From positions 187,036,005-187,100,004 of the forward strand of contig JAKSZU010000003.1 in assembly GCA_026018925.1 (NCBI GenBank): DNA of 64,000 nt, read 5' to 3'. The position numbers and the translations under genes were made by a program. Positions 41,801-53,800 of the stretch are shown here, in pieces. Source of the stretch: Tupaia tana (taxonomy: Eukaryota > Chordata > Mammalia > Scandentia > Tupaiidae). Numbering within the stretch: the stretch's first letter is position 1; every line of letters starts with the position of its first letter. The notes beneath the pieces were generated by a model that did not search any database, was not told where the DNA came from, and saw nothing but the letters and a program-made list of their open reading frames with translations.

Positions 41801-44800
41801 GTGCGTGCCCAAGATCCCAAGGGGAGAACAGAGGAGAAGGGATTGCGGCGTGGCCATACCCCCTGGGGGGTGATTTCACGCTTTCTGTCTCTATGTCTCT
41901 CTCTGTCTGTCTGGCGAGCGCCCGCGCCCTATAGCGAAAACCTCTCAAAAAAAAGAAAGTTAAATAATTTTTCTAAATTGTATAAAAAAATAATAGTAAT
42001 AAAACTGGGACTAGCAAATGGCATAGCGGTTAAGTCCCGGGACTCTCACAGGGACTTAACTTGAATCACTCTGTGATTCAAGTCCTGGGACCGGCAGCTT
42101 AAAACTCAACACTGGGCACATGTGCGCGCATGCCCAAAATACCAAGAGAGACTGGAGTAGGGTTTGTGGCATGACAATCCCCCACCCCCAGGGATGATTT
42201 CTCACGTTCTGTCTCTGTCTCTTGGGTGAGTGCACAAGTCCTATAGCAAAAATCTCTCTAATACTAATAATGATAAAACCAAATAAATAAAATAACCTTT
42301 AAAAAAAAAGATAAAAGAAACTAGAGTCATGACAACTGAGTTGGCCCATGGTCCTCGTTAGAGGAACTAGACTCCCAACAGACCAACCAGGTAGTTGAAG
42401 CTCCAAACTCAGTACCTTAAAAAACACACTGGGGGAGCAGCAGGTGGACAGTGATTAAGGCACTGGACACTCCAATATGGCTGATTATGGTTTGAGTCCT
42501 GAACCTAGTGACTTGCTTTCTCTCATTCTCTCTCTTTGTGTCTCTCTCTGGTCAAATTAAAATAAATAAATGAATAAATAAAATTAAAAATAAATAATTA
42601 TTTTTAAAAAACACACTGGAGGGACCAGCAGTTAGCGTAATGGCTATGTCGCTGGACTCCCACGTAGTCGACCGCGGTTCGAGTCCCGGACCCGGCGGCT
42701 TAAACTCACGCCGGGCGCGTGTGCGTGCGTGCCCAAGATCCCGAGAGGAGAATGGAGGAGAAGGGATTGCGGCGTGGCCATCCCCCTTGGGGGGTGATTT
42801 CCTGCTTTCTATCTCTCTGTCTCTCTCTGTCTGTCTGGCGAGCGCACGCGCCCTATAGCAAAAACCTCTCCAAAAAAAAGAAAAAAAAAAAAAACACACT
42901 GGACATGTGTACATGTGTGCTAAAAATCCTGAAAGGATGAAGAAATGGAGAAAGGATTGCAGTATGACCATGTCCCATTGGGGGGTGCTTTCTGTCTCAC
43001 TCTCTCTGCTTGGTCAGCACACATGTTCTTTGGCAAATTGAAAAAAACAGTCATGACAATAAAATGCACAATCTTGGGCTGAGTCCTGGGTAGGAGAAGG
43101 AAAAAATGCTCAAAATAATATTGAGAATAACACAATTTGGTATAACATTAAATGTCCTGAATTTTTCTTTAAAGAATTATTTTATTTAACTTTATTTATC
43201 TAAATTTGACCATAGAGGGATAGAGTGAGAGAGAGAGAGAGACAGAGAGAGAAGTAAAGTGAGAAAGCAAGCAGCCAGGTCTGGGACTTAAACCACAGTC
43301 AGCCCTATAGGAGTACAACACCTTTAACCACCATGCCACCTGCCAGCCCCAAATTTCCTGAATTGCATCATTGAGTAACGATTACAGCAGTCCCCCTAAC
43401 AAACATTCATGACAATGGAATGCGCAATATTGGACCAGGTCCTGGGTCAGAGGAGAAAAAACTGCCCTGAACAACAATATTAGGAATAGCAACACTACAT
43501 GGTATAACACTAAATTTCCTGAATTTGATCATTGCAGTCAGTTACCTATGGTCAACCACAGACAGAAAATGTGAAACAGAAAAATTTTTAGAAATAAACA
43601 ACTAAGGCCAGTAGGTGGCATGGAGGTTAAGGCAGCTGAATTCCACATGGCCAAATGTAAGGTTGGCAGCCCAGACTCAGCAGCTTGAAAATCACCCTGG
43701 GCACCTATGCATGCATGCACAAAATCCCAATAGGAGAATGGGAGAATGTCAGAAAATGGACTGTGGTGTGGCTATCACACCTGAAAGATGATTTCTCACT
43801 TTCTCTTTCTCTCTGGGAAGTATACGTTCTCTATCACTTTCTCTCTCTTCCCCCACCCTGTCGTAAGTACACGTACCCTATAGCAGAAACAAACAAACAA
43901 ACAAAAAAGAAATAAACAGTTGATGTTCTATACTATTCTGAGTGGTGTGATGATATCTTATGCCTGGGGGCAAGGAGGTAGCGGGGTGGTTAAGTACTGG
44001 ACACTTCCACATGGTCAACCACAAGTTGAATCCTGGACCCGGTGGCTTGCTGGCTTGCTTTCTCACTTTCCCTCTCATTCTGTGTCTCTCTCTCTCTAAT
44101 AAAATTAAAATAAATAAACAACGAGGTGGCACATGGTATGGTGGTTAAAGGTAATAGACTCCCACACATGGCTGACCACAGTTTGAGTCACAGACCTGGT
44201 GGCTTGCTTTCTCACTTTCTCTCTCTCTGATCAAACTAGAAAATAATAATAATAAATAAAGTTAAATTTTTTTAAAAAGCATGATCTTTAAAAAAAATTA
44301 TAAATAAAATAAATAAATGAATACAAAATTCTTTTTAAAAAATCTTCTGCCAAACCATGTGATCTTTTCTAGGATATGAATCATTCCTTTTCCAGCAAAT
44401 CCACACTCTGCATGCTACCTACCTGGTTGGTCACTTAGTAACTGTCTTTGTTCTCAGAATAAAAATCAGAGTATATAATACTACATAAAATGTTTAGTGC
44501 TGGTGTGGTGGTTAAGGTGCTGGACACCCCTACATGGCCAACCACGGTTCGAGTCCCAAACCTAGTGACTTGTTTTCTCACTTTCCCTCTCTCTCTGTGT
44601 GTCTCTCTCTGGTCAAGTTAAAATAAATGAATGAATAAATAAAATTAAATAAATAATTCTTTAAAAAGAAAAAAAAATATTTAGTGCTATCTGTTGTTTC
44701 AGGTATCTACTGGGAGTCTTGGAACAAGGATACTACTGTAGATAAGAGAATACCTCTTTTGTTCTTAGGAAAATATACATCTAAGGGATAAGAGGTCTAT

Positions 44801-47800
44801 AAATGACACTCAAGTGATTATAGAAAAAAATATTTTTTTTTAGTTTTTTAAAAGAATTATTTTATTGGGGCTGGCAGGTGGCATGGTGGTGGAGGCAGCT
44901 GGACTCCCACATGGCTGACCACAGTTCAAGTCCTTGAGCTGGCAGCTTGCTTTCTCATTTTCCTTCTCTTTGTCTCTCTCTGGTAAACTTCAAAAAGAAT
45001 AAATAAAATAATGAAAATAAATAAAATTTAAAAAAGAAGGGGGGCTCATTTAAAAAAAAGAATTATTTTATTTAGCTTTATTTGTTTGTTTGTTTATTTT
45101 AGAGGGACAGAGTGAAAGAGAAAGAGAGAGAAAGTGAAAAAGCAAGCCACCAAGTCTGAGCCTTGAACCACAGCTGGCTATAACCATCATGCCACCTGCC
45201 GGCTCCTGGAAAACATATTTTTACAATTCTATGTTAAATAACCATTTGAAATATGAAAAGTCATTTAGACTTAGTTTTTCTTTCTTTTTTTAAAAATAAT
45301 TATTTATTTTATTTTATTTATTCATTCATTCATTTTTTAATTTTACCAGAGAGAGACAGAGGTTGAGAGTGAGAGAGAAAGGAAGCGAGAAAGCAAGCCA
45401 CCAGATTCAGGACTTGAACCCTGGTCGGCCACGTGGGAGTGTCCAGCTGCCTCCACCACCATGGCCTTAACCGCCACGCCGCCCGCTGGTCCCTCTTTCT
45501 TTTTTTTTGAAGAATTATTTAATTTTATTCATTGTCATTATTTTATTTTATTTTATTTATTTATTTTTTGGAGAGGTTTTCACTATAGGGCACATAAGCT
45601 CACCAGAAAGGCAGCAAGAGACAGAGAGACAGAAAGTGAGAAATCATCCCCCCGGGGGGATGGCCACGCCACAACCCCTTCTCCTCCATTCTCCTCTCGC
45701 AATTGGGCACGCACGCATATGCGCCTGGTGTGAGTTTAAGCTACTGGGTCCAGGTTTCGAACCGTGGTCGACTACATGGGGGTCCAGCGACATAGCCAAT
45801 TACACCAACTGCTGGTCCTATTTTTATTTTTTATTATTTTTTATTTTTTTGTTTGTTTGTTTGGTTGGTTTTTTTTTTTGCTATAGGGAGCGTGCGCTCG
45901 CCAGATAGAGAGAGACAGAGAGACAGAAAACGAGTAATCGCCCCCGGGGGGGTGGTCACGCCACAATCCCTTCTCCTCCATTCTCCTCTCAGGATCTTGG
46001 GCACACTCGCACACGTGCCCGGCATGAGTTTTAAGCCACCAGGTCTGGGACGCGAACCGCGGTCGACTACATGGGAGTCCAGCGACATAGCCATTACGCT
46101 AACTGCTGGTCCCAGGCCCCATTTTTATTTTGTTTTCTTTTGTTTTTTTTTTTCTTTTTTCTTTTTTTGGAGAGGTTTTTGCTATAGGGTGCGTGCGCTC
46201 GCCAGAGAGACAGAGAGAGACAGAGAGATAGAAAGCAGGAAATCACCCCCCAGGGGGGATGGCCACGCTGCAATCCCTTCTCCTCCATTCTCCTCTCGGG
46301 ATCTTGGGCACGCACGCACACGCACCTGGCGTGAGTTTAAGCGGCCAGGTCCGGGACGCGAACCGCGGTCGACTACGTGGGAGTCCAACGACATAGCCAT
46401 TACGCTAACTGCTGGTCCCAGGCCCCATTTTTATTTTGTTTTTTTGAAGTTGACCAGTGAGAGACAGAGAAGGGAGGAAAGGAAGAAAGCAAGCTGCCAG
46501 GTCCAGGACTCAAACCGCAGTCAGCCATGTGGGAGTACAGCTACCTTAACCACCATGCCACCTGCCGGTCCCTCTTTTATTTTTTTAAAGAGAGATTTTT
46601 GCTATAGGGTGCATATGCTATCTGGAGAGACAGAGACCAAAAGTGAAAAATCAATGCTGGAGGGATGGCCATGCCGCAATCCCTTCTCCTCTATTATCCC
46701 CTCAAGATCTTGGGCATGCATACACAGGCGCCCAGCATGAGTTTAAGTTGCCAACTCCAGGACTTGAACTGTGGTGCACTACGTGGGAATCCAAACTGTG
46801 GTGCACTACGTGGGAATCCAGCAACATAACCATTACGTTACCTGCTGGTCCAAAGACTTAGTTTACTTTCTTTTCTTTTTTTAAAAAATTATTTATTTAA
46901 TAATATTTATTTATTTATTCAATTTGAATAGAGAAAGACACAGAGAAAGAGAAAGTGAGAAAGCAAGCCACCAGGGGTGAGACTTGAACTATGGTTACCC
47001 ATGCAGAAGTCCAATGTTTTAACTACTACACCCCTAGCTGGCCCCAATTTAGTTTACTTTCTAACAGCATAGAAGATTTGAACATTAATGGCCCATGATA
47101 ATATTATACAATGAATTGTACTTACTTCTGCAAGCTTTGAACATCATAAGGTTTTTCTCTTGCTTTGTGTTTCAATTCAATGATGATCCAGCTGTGAAAT
47201 AGAAACAGTATAAATTAAATATAACAATTCCGACTGTTTACTTTGCCCCTAATTAGTTAGTACTAAAAGTCCTAAGAATGACAAAAAGCTGGGACCAGCA
47301 GTTGGGGTAATGGCTATGTCACTGGACTCCCATGTAGTCAACCACAGTTTGAGTCCCAGACATGGTGGCTTAAACTCACACCGGGCGTGTGTGTGCGCAC
47401 GCGCGCGCCCAAGATCCCAAGAGGAAAAGGGATTGCAACATGGCCATCCCCTCCAGGGAGTAATTTCTTGCTTTCTGTCTCTCTGTAACCCTTTCTGGCG
47501 AGCACATGTGCCCTATAGAAAAAAACTCTCCAAAAAAAAGAATTACCAGAAAAAAGATTTATGTAGAAAATCTGTACATTTGGGGACTGGCAGGTGGTGG
47601 TGGTTAAAGGCACTGGACTCCCACATGTTCAACCGCAGTTCGAGTCCTGGACCTGGAGGCTTGCTTTCTCACTTTCTCTGTCTCTGTCTCTCTCTCTCTC
47701 TCTGTCCCTCTCTGATCAAGTTAAAATGAATAAAATAAATAAAGTTAAATAAAATAATTCTTTTTTTTAAAAAAAGAGGGACCAGTAGTTGGTGTAATGG

Positions 47801-50800
47801 CTATGTCACTGGTCTCCCATGTAGCCAACCACAGTTCGAGTCCAGGACTCAGTGGCTTAAACTCACATCGGGCGTGTGTGCATGAGTGCCCAAGATCCCT
47901 AGAGGAGAAGAAGGAATTGCAGCGTGGCTATCCCCACTGGGGGGTTATTTCTCACTTTCTGTCTCTCTGTCTCTGTCTTTTTTATGAGTGCATACATCCT
48001 AGCAGTCTATTAATTTTAAAAATGTTTTAAAAAATAAATCTGCCCATTTCTTCTCTTGCTTCCATATATTCTTTTTTTTTTTTCATATAATTATTTTTTT
48101 TTTTTGGAGAGGTTTTCGCTATAGGGCGCGTGCTCTCACCAGACAGACAGAGAGAGACGTAGAGACAGAAAGCGAGAAATCACCCCCCCAGGGGGGATGG
48201 TCATGCTGCAATCCCTTCTCCTCCATTCTCCTCTCGGGATCTTGGGCACGCACGCACGCACACGCGCCTGGCGTGAGTTTTAAGCCACCGGGTCCGGAAC
48301 GTGAACCATGGTTGACTACGTGGGAGTCCAGCGACATAGCCATTACGCTAACTGCTGGTTCCCCTTCCATATATTCTTCATAAAGAATCCACTCTTTCTA
48401 ATATCGATACTCTGTCTTATAGCCAAAACACGTTAAGGTCATGAGAAGTCCAAGATGAGTTGACTATGATAAGCCCTGCTCCAGGGAAAAGATAAAAGGC
48501 ACTGAGAGAAATGGAGAAAAATGATTATGAAGCTCTATAAGACAAAACTGTAAAGAGTGCTACCTTTGGTCCTGAACTCTTTCCTTTCTCTAGTTCTTTC
48601 CAATAGTCTTTTCTGATTAGGCTAGCTTGAGTGTGTTTCTGATCCTTTTCATTAAATAACCCCTAGGATAACAATATCTCATTTTAGAATGTAACAAATG
48701 AGCAAATATATAAATATTTAAACTATTCATTTACATTAACACTAATTTAACTTTTTTAAAAGAATTGTTTATTTATTTATTATTATTAATATTCAGTTTC
48801 AGCAGGGAGAGAGAATGAGAAACAAGTCACCAGATCCAGGACTCACACCACGGTCACTTATGTGGAAGTCCACCACCTTAACCACCATGCTATCTGCCAA
48901 CCCCAACACTAATTTAACTTTAAAATACTGGTCAGTAGGGGCTGGCAGGTCAGTGGTGGTTAACAGCACTGGACTCTCACATGGTCAACTGTGGTTCAAG
49001 TCCCAGACCTGGTGACTTGTTTTCTCACATTCTCTCACTTATATTCTCTCTCTCTCTGGTCAAATTAAAATTAATTAATTAAATTAAATAATGTGAAATA
49101 AAATAATTTTTTGAGAGGTTTTTTTAACTATAGGGCACCTGAGTTTGCCAGAAAGACAAAGAGAGACAAAGAGACAGAAAGCAAGAATTCACCCCCCAGG
49201 GGGGGATGGCCATGCATTCTCCTCCATCTCCTCTCGAGATCCTGGGCTCGCACGCACACGAGCCTGGCACGAGTTTTTTTTTTTTTTTTTTTTTTTTTTT
49301 CTGGAGAGGTTTTTGTTATAGGGCACGTGTGCTCGCCAGACAGACAGAGAGAGACAGAGACAGAAAGCGAGAAATCACCCCCCAGGGGGGATGGCCATGC
49401 CGCAATCCCTTCTCCTCCGTTCTACTCTTGGGATCTTGGGCACGCACGCACACGAGCCTGGCGTGAGTTTAAGCCACCAAGTCTAGGATTTGAACCGCGG
49501 TCGACTACTTGGGAGTCCAGAGACATAGACATTATGCCAACTGCTGGTCCCAAGTAAAATAATTCTTTAAAAAATAAATACTGGTCAGTGTTATAAGACA
49601 ATAAAAAAGGAAAATTGAGTCAGCAGAAGACAAGAGTTTAAGGTGGTGGATCTACATGTCTAACTCTATGGTTTAAGTCCTGGACTCAGTGGCTTGAAAA
49701 GCATACTGTGCCCAAAACTGTAGTATGGCCATCCCCCTGGGGGTGATTTCTCACTTTCTCTCTCTTTCTCTGGTGAGCACATGCACGCTATGGCAAAAAT
49801 CTTCATAAAAAAGAAAAGAAAAAGAAAATTATGTCTAACATATTATTTATGTAAAAAATAAGAGTATATACACATCCGTATGTACATATACATAGACATG
49901 GTTATGAATAAACTGATAAGGGATCAGCCAACACGTTGCATAGTGGTTGGGGTGCTGGACTCCCACGTGGCTGAACACGGTTGATAGTCCAGACCCGGTA
50001 GTTTGCAACTCACAGGTGCCTAAGATCCCAAGAGGATAGAAGAGAAGGGATTAGGGCGTAGCCAACACCCCCCCCCCCGGGGGGGGGGTGATTTTTCACT
50101 TTCTGTCCCTCTCTCTGTGTCTCTGAGAGCGCGTGTACCCTATAGCAAAAATCTCTCTCTTAAAAAAAAGAATAAATTGATAATATCAGTTCTATAGAGG
50201 TACACCACTGGGTAGCTGGCAGACTAGGATGGGATGAAGACTTTCCATTGTACATCGTTTTCTATCTTTTTTATTTTTTTTATTTGCCAGAGGGTACATG
50301 CACTCAGAAAGACAGAGAGACAGTGAAAGCAAGAAAACACACTCCAATGGTTGTGGTCATGTAACATCTTCTTCCTTTCTCCACCCGGGATTTGGGCCAT
50401 ACTCACACACGAACCCAACACATTTTACAAGTCACTGGGTCCAGGACATGAACCAAGTAGTCGGCCATGAAGCTCAAGATTCCTTAACCTCTAGGCCACC
50501 AAGCCACCCTCATCTTTTGAATTTTAAGCCATGGGATTATCTCAGGCCAGTCGGTAGCATGGTAGATGGGCAGCTAGATCCCACCCACATGGCTGACTCT
50601 GCAGTTCGAGTCCTGAACCTGGTAACTTACAAGATATGCCAGGCATATGTGTGTGCATACCCCAAATCCCAAGAGAATGGGGAAAAAGGAATTGTGGTGT
50701 GTCAATATCCCCATGGCTCTCCCTCTGTCTGACTCTACCTGGCAAGTGCATGTACTCAATGACACAAAACAAACAACAACAAAAAAGTATTATAAATTCA

Positions 50801-53800
50801 AAAATAAATGTAATTAAACAAATCTGAAAAGCATGAAAACAAGTATAGGCAGTCCAACTTACTAGGTCCTCACTCGCTCAGAACAGGTTATTTCAGTGTC
50901 CTTGTCAGTTCGTCTGACACCAGCACTGTTCACACACCAACACGTGGAGGTGCCATTGCACTGCTTGGCTTTAAAGAGCCCGTTCTCATCACAGTCTGGA
51001 TCATAAAGTCCATCATTGTTCTGGAGTGCCCCTTCAGGTTTTGCCCTTCTCCCACTCTTCGAACCAGTCATTTCTGCCTTCATCACTAAACATTTTGTAG
51101 CCACTGAAAAGAAAACTTCATGTCAAACTGAAAGGTAACTGCAGCTTTATGCTTACAGGGAAAAACTTTTTAAAAATTTGACTCTAAACTCCCAGGACTG
51201 AAGATTATTTCAAGCTTACATTTCCCACACTTACCTTCTGATAATCCAGATGTGAGATAATTTTCACAAAAATAACAAGACTCAGATTTGAACCAATAAA
51301 ACTCTTCCCAACTCAAAACAAGTCAATGAAAGAAGCATTAAGTCAAGGTAAAATTAAAAGACAGTAAGGATATTTACTTACATTTAGTGCAAATGACAGT
51401 ATTTTGCGTGCCAAATGAAGTACACTGGCATTTACCACCCTCATTTTCATAACAATCTGTGACCAGCTTGTAGTTTTCACAAACACATGCTAGAAAATTT
51501 GAAACAAACCCAGATAGTTAGTGGCTGTATCACTTCTGATATCCCAACTAAATTACGTTCTGACAATAATGCTCAAGTTACAGGACACAGTGGCACTGAA
51601 TTTTTTTTTTTCCAGAGGTTTTTGCTATAGGGCGTGTGCGCTCACCAGACAGACAGACAGAAAGCAAGAAATCACCCCCTAGGAGGGATGGCCATGCTGC
51701 AATCCCCTCTCCACCATTCTCCTCTCAGGATCTTGGGCATGCATGCACACACACCCGGTGTGAGTTTTAAGCCACCAGGTCCAGCACATGAACCACGGTC
51801 GACCACATGGGAGTCCAGCGACATAGCCATTACACTAACTGCTGGTCCCAGTACTGAATACTTTTAAAGGTATTTTTAAAAGGTTTTATGCCATAGAGTG
51901 TGTGTGCTCACACACCAGAGAGGAGAAATAAAATGAGAGGAAAAATGGGAAATCACCACCCATCCTTGGAAGGGATGGCCACTCCTTAATTCCCTTCTTC
52001 TCCATTCTCCTGGGATTTTGGGTACACACATGTGGCCAGTGGGATTTTCAAGCCATTAGGTCTGGGACTGCAACTGCAGTCAGCCATGGGACTCCAGCAC
52101 TTTAATCACTATGCCACCTACTGGGGCCCTCAATTTTTTTAGTCAGTAATACAACTCTCCAAACATATCTACCTTGGCCCTTTATGATATTCCCAGTCTC
52201 AGTTCTTTCCCTCTTTGTGCTTTGCTACATACGTGCCTGCTTATCAGTCACAGCTTCTTTTCCCCAAAGGTTAACAATTCCAATTTCAGGATTTGTGAAT
52301 CTTCACATGTCCTTCCTCTCTCACCACCCCCCCTTTTTGGAGGGGGGGCTATAGGACACTGAACATTGACTGGGTAGAGGGAAAGTGAGAAACCACCTGG
52401 GGGTGGTAGCCATGCATCAATCCTTTCTATATTCTCCTTTCAGGATTTTTTTTTAAAGAATTATTTTATTGGGACCAGCAGTTAGCGTAATGGCTATGTC
52501 GCTGGACTCCCATGAAGTTGATCGCAGTTCGAGTCCCGGACCTGGTGGCTTAAAACTCACGCTGGGCGCGTGTGCATGCGTGCCCAAGATCCCGAGAGGA
52601 GAACGGAGGAGAAGGGATTGAGGTGTGGCTGGGTGATTTCTCGCTTTCTATCTCTCTGTCTCTCTCTCTGTCTGGCGAGCGCACGCGCCCTATAGCAAAA
52701 ACCTCTCAAAAATAAAAAAAAAGAATTATTCTATTTAACTTTATTTTTATTTATTTTCTATTTGGTCACAGAGAGGGGCAGAGTGAGACAGAGAGAGAGA
52801 AAGAAAGTGAGAAAACAAGTTGGCAGGTCCAGGACTCAAACCGTGGTTAGCCATGTGGAAGTCCAGCACCATCTACCAGCCTCTCCTTTCAGGATCTTAG
52901 GTACATAAGCACATGCACCTGGCATGCTTTTCAAGCCAACAGGACTGAGATTCTAATGGCAAAGTCAGTGATGTGGATCTAGCCACCTTAACCACCACAC
53001 CACCTCGCAGGTCCTAGACCATGTTATATCTCAGAAAAATTGACTTTTCGGGACCAGTACATCCCATAATGGTTGTGTTGTTCAGTGTGTTGACCACAGT
53101 TCAAGTCCAGACCCAGCATCTTAATCTTCATGCCAGGTGCGTGTGTGTGCGTGCCCAAAATCCAGAGAGGAGAATGGAGAAGGGATTGTGGCCTAGCAAT
53201 CCCCCCCAGGATGATTTCTTGCTTTCTGTCTCTCCAGAGAGAACACGTGCCCTACAGCAAAAATCTCTCAAAAAGAAAAATTATACTTATAATCGAATTT
53301 GGGGGCATTTTCCTAATTATTAATACATCAAATTCTATTAGTACCTCACTGTGAAAATGATACTAAGCAGCCGACGCAGAATATTGACATCAGTTTAATA
53401 GTTTTAACCTGTACTACCTCAAAAATTCACTTTAATTTCAAATTGCCAAGCTCATCTGATTCCTTTTGTCTATTTAAGAGAATGAAATAATTAAAAACAA
53501 AAACTAGTATGACAAAGCAAAAAATTTTTATACTGATCCTTCATACATGACACCCTTAAGTTGACTTTAATTTCCCCTGCTTAGATTATAATCAATATGA
53601 ACCATTAACACTAAACTCAATATTGGGACCACAGAAAGAAATAGTATACCAGCTGTCCTCAAGTAGTTAAAATCTTACGCAGCACTGTACTATATTTGCT
53701 CAAAACACATTTTTTTTAATCCCCAAGCACTGTGAAATTTAAAACAGACCAGCCAGGTGCAGACTTTCTGAGCAAGTATCTGTAACAGCTATCACCACTT

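Noticed and set aside
45853-46740. 295-residue open reading frame on the plus strand
   Set aside because: It runs through several antisense L-SINEs; the repeated words ([24 protein letters not shown]) recur at dozens of places in the window as SINE translation.
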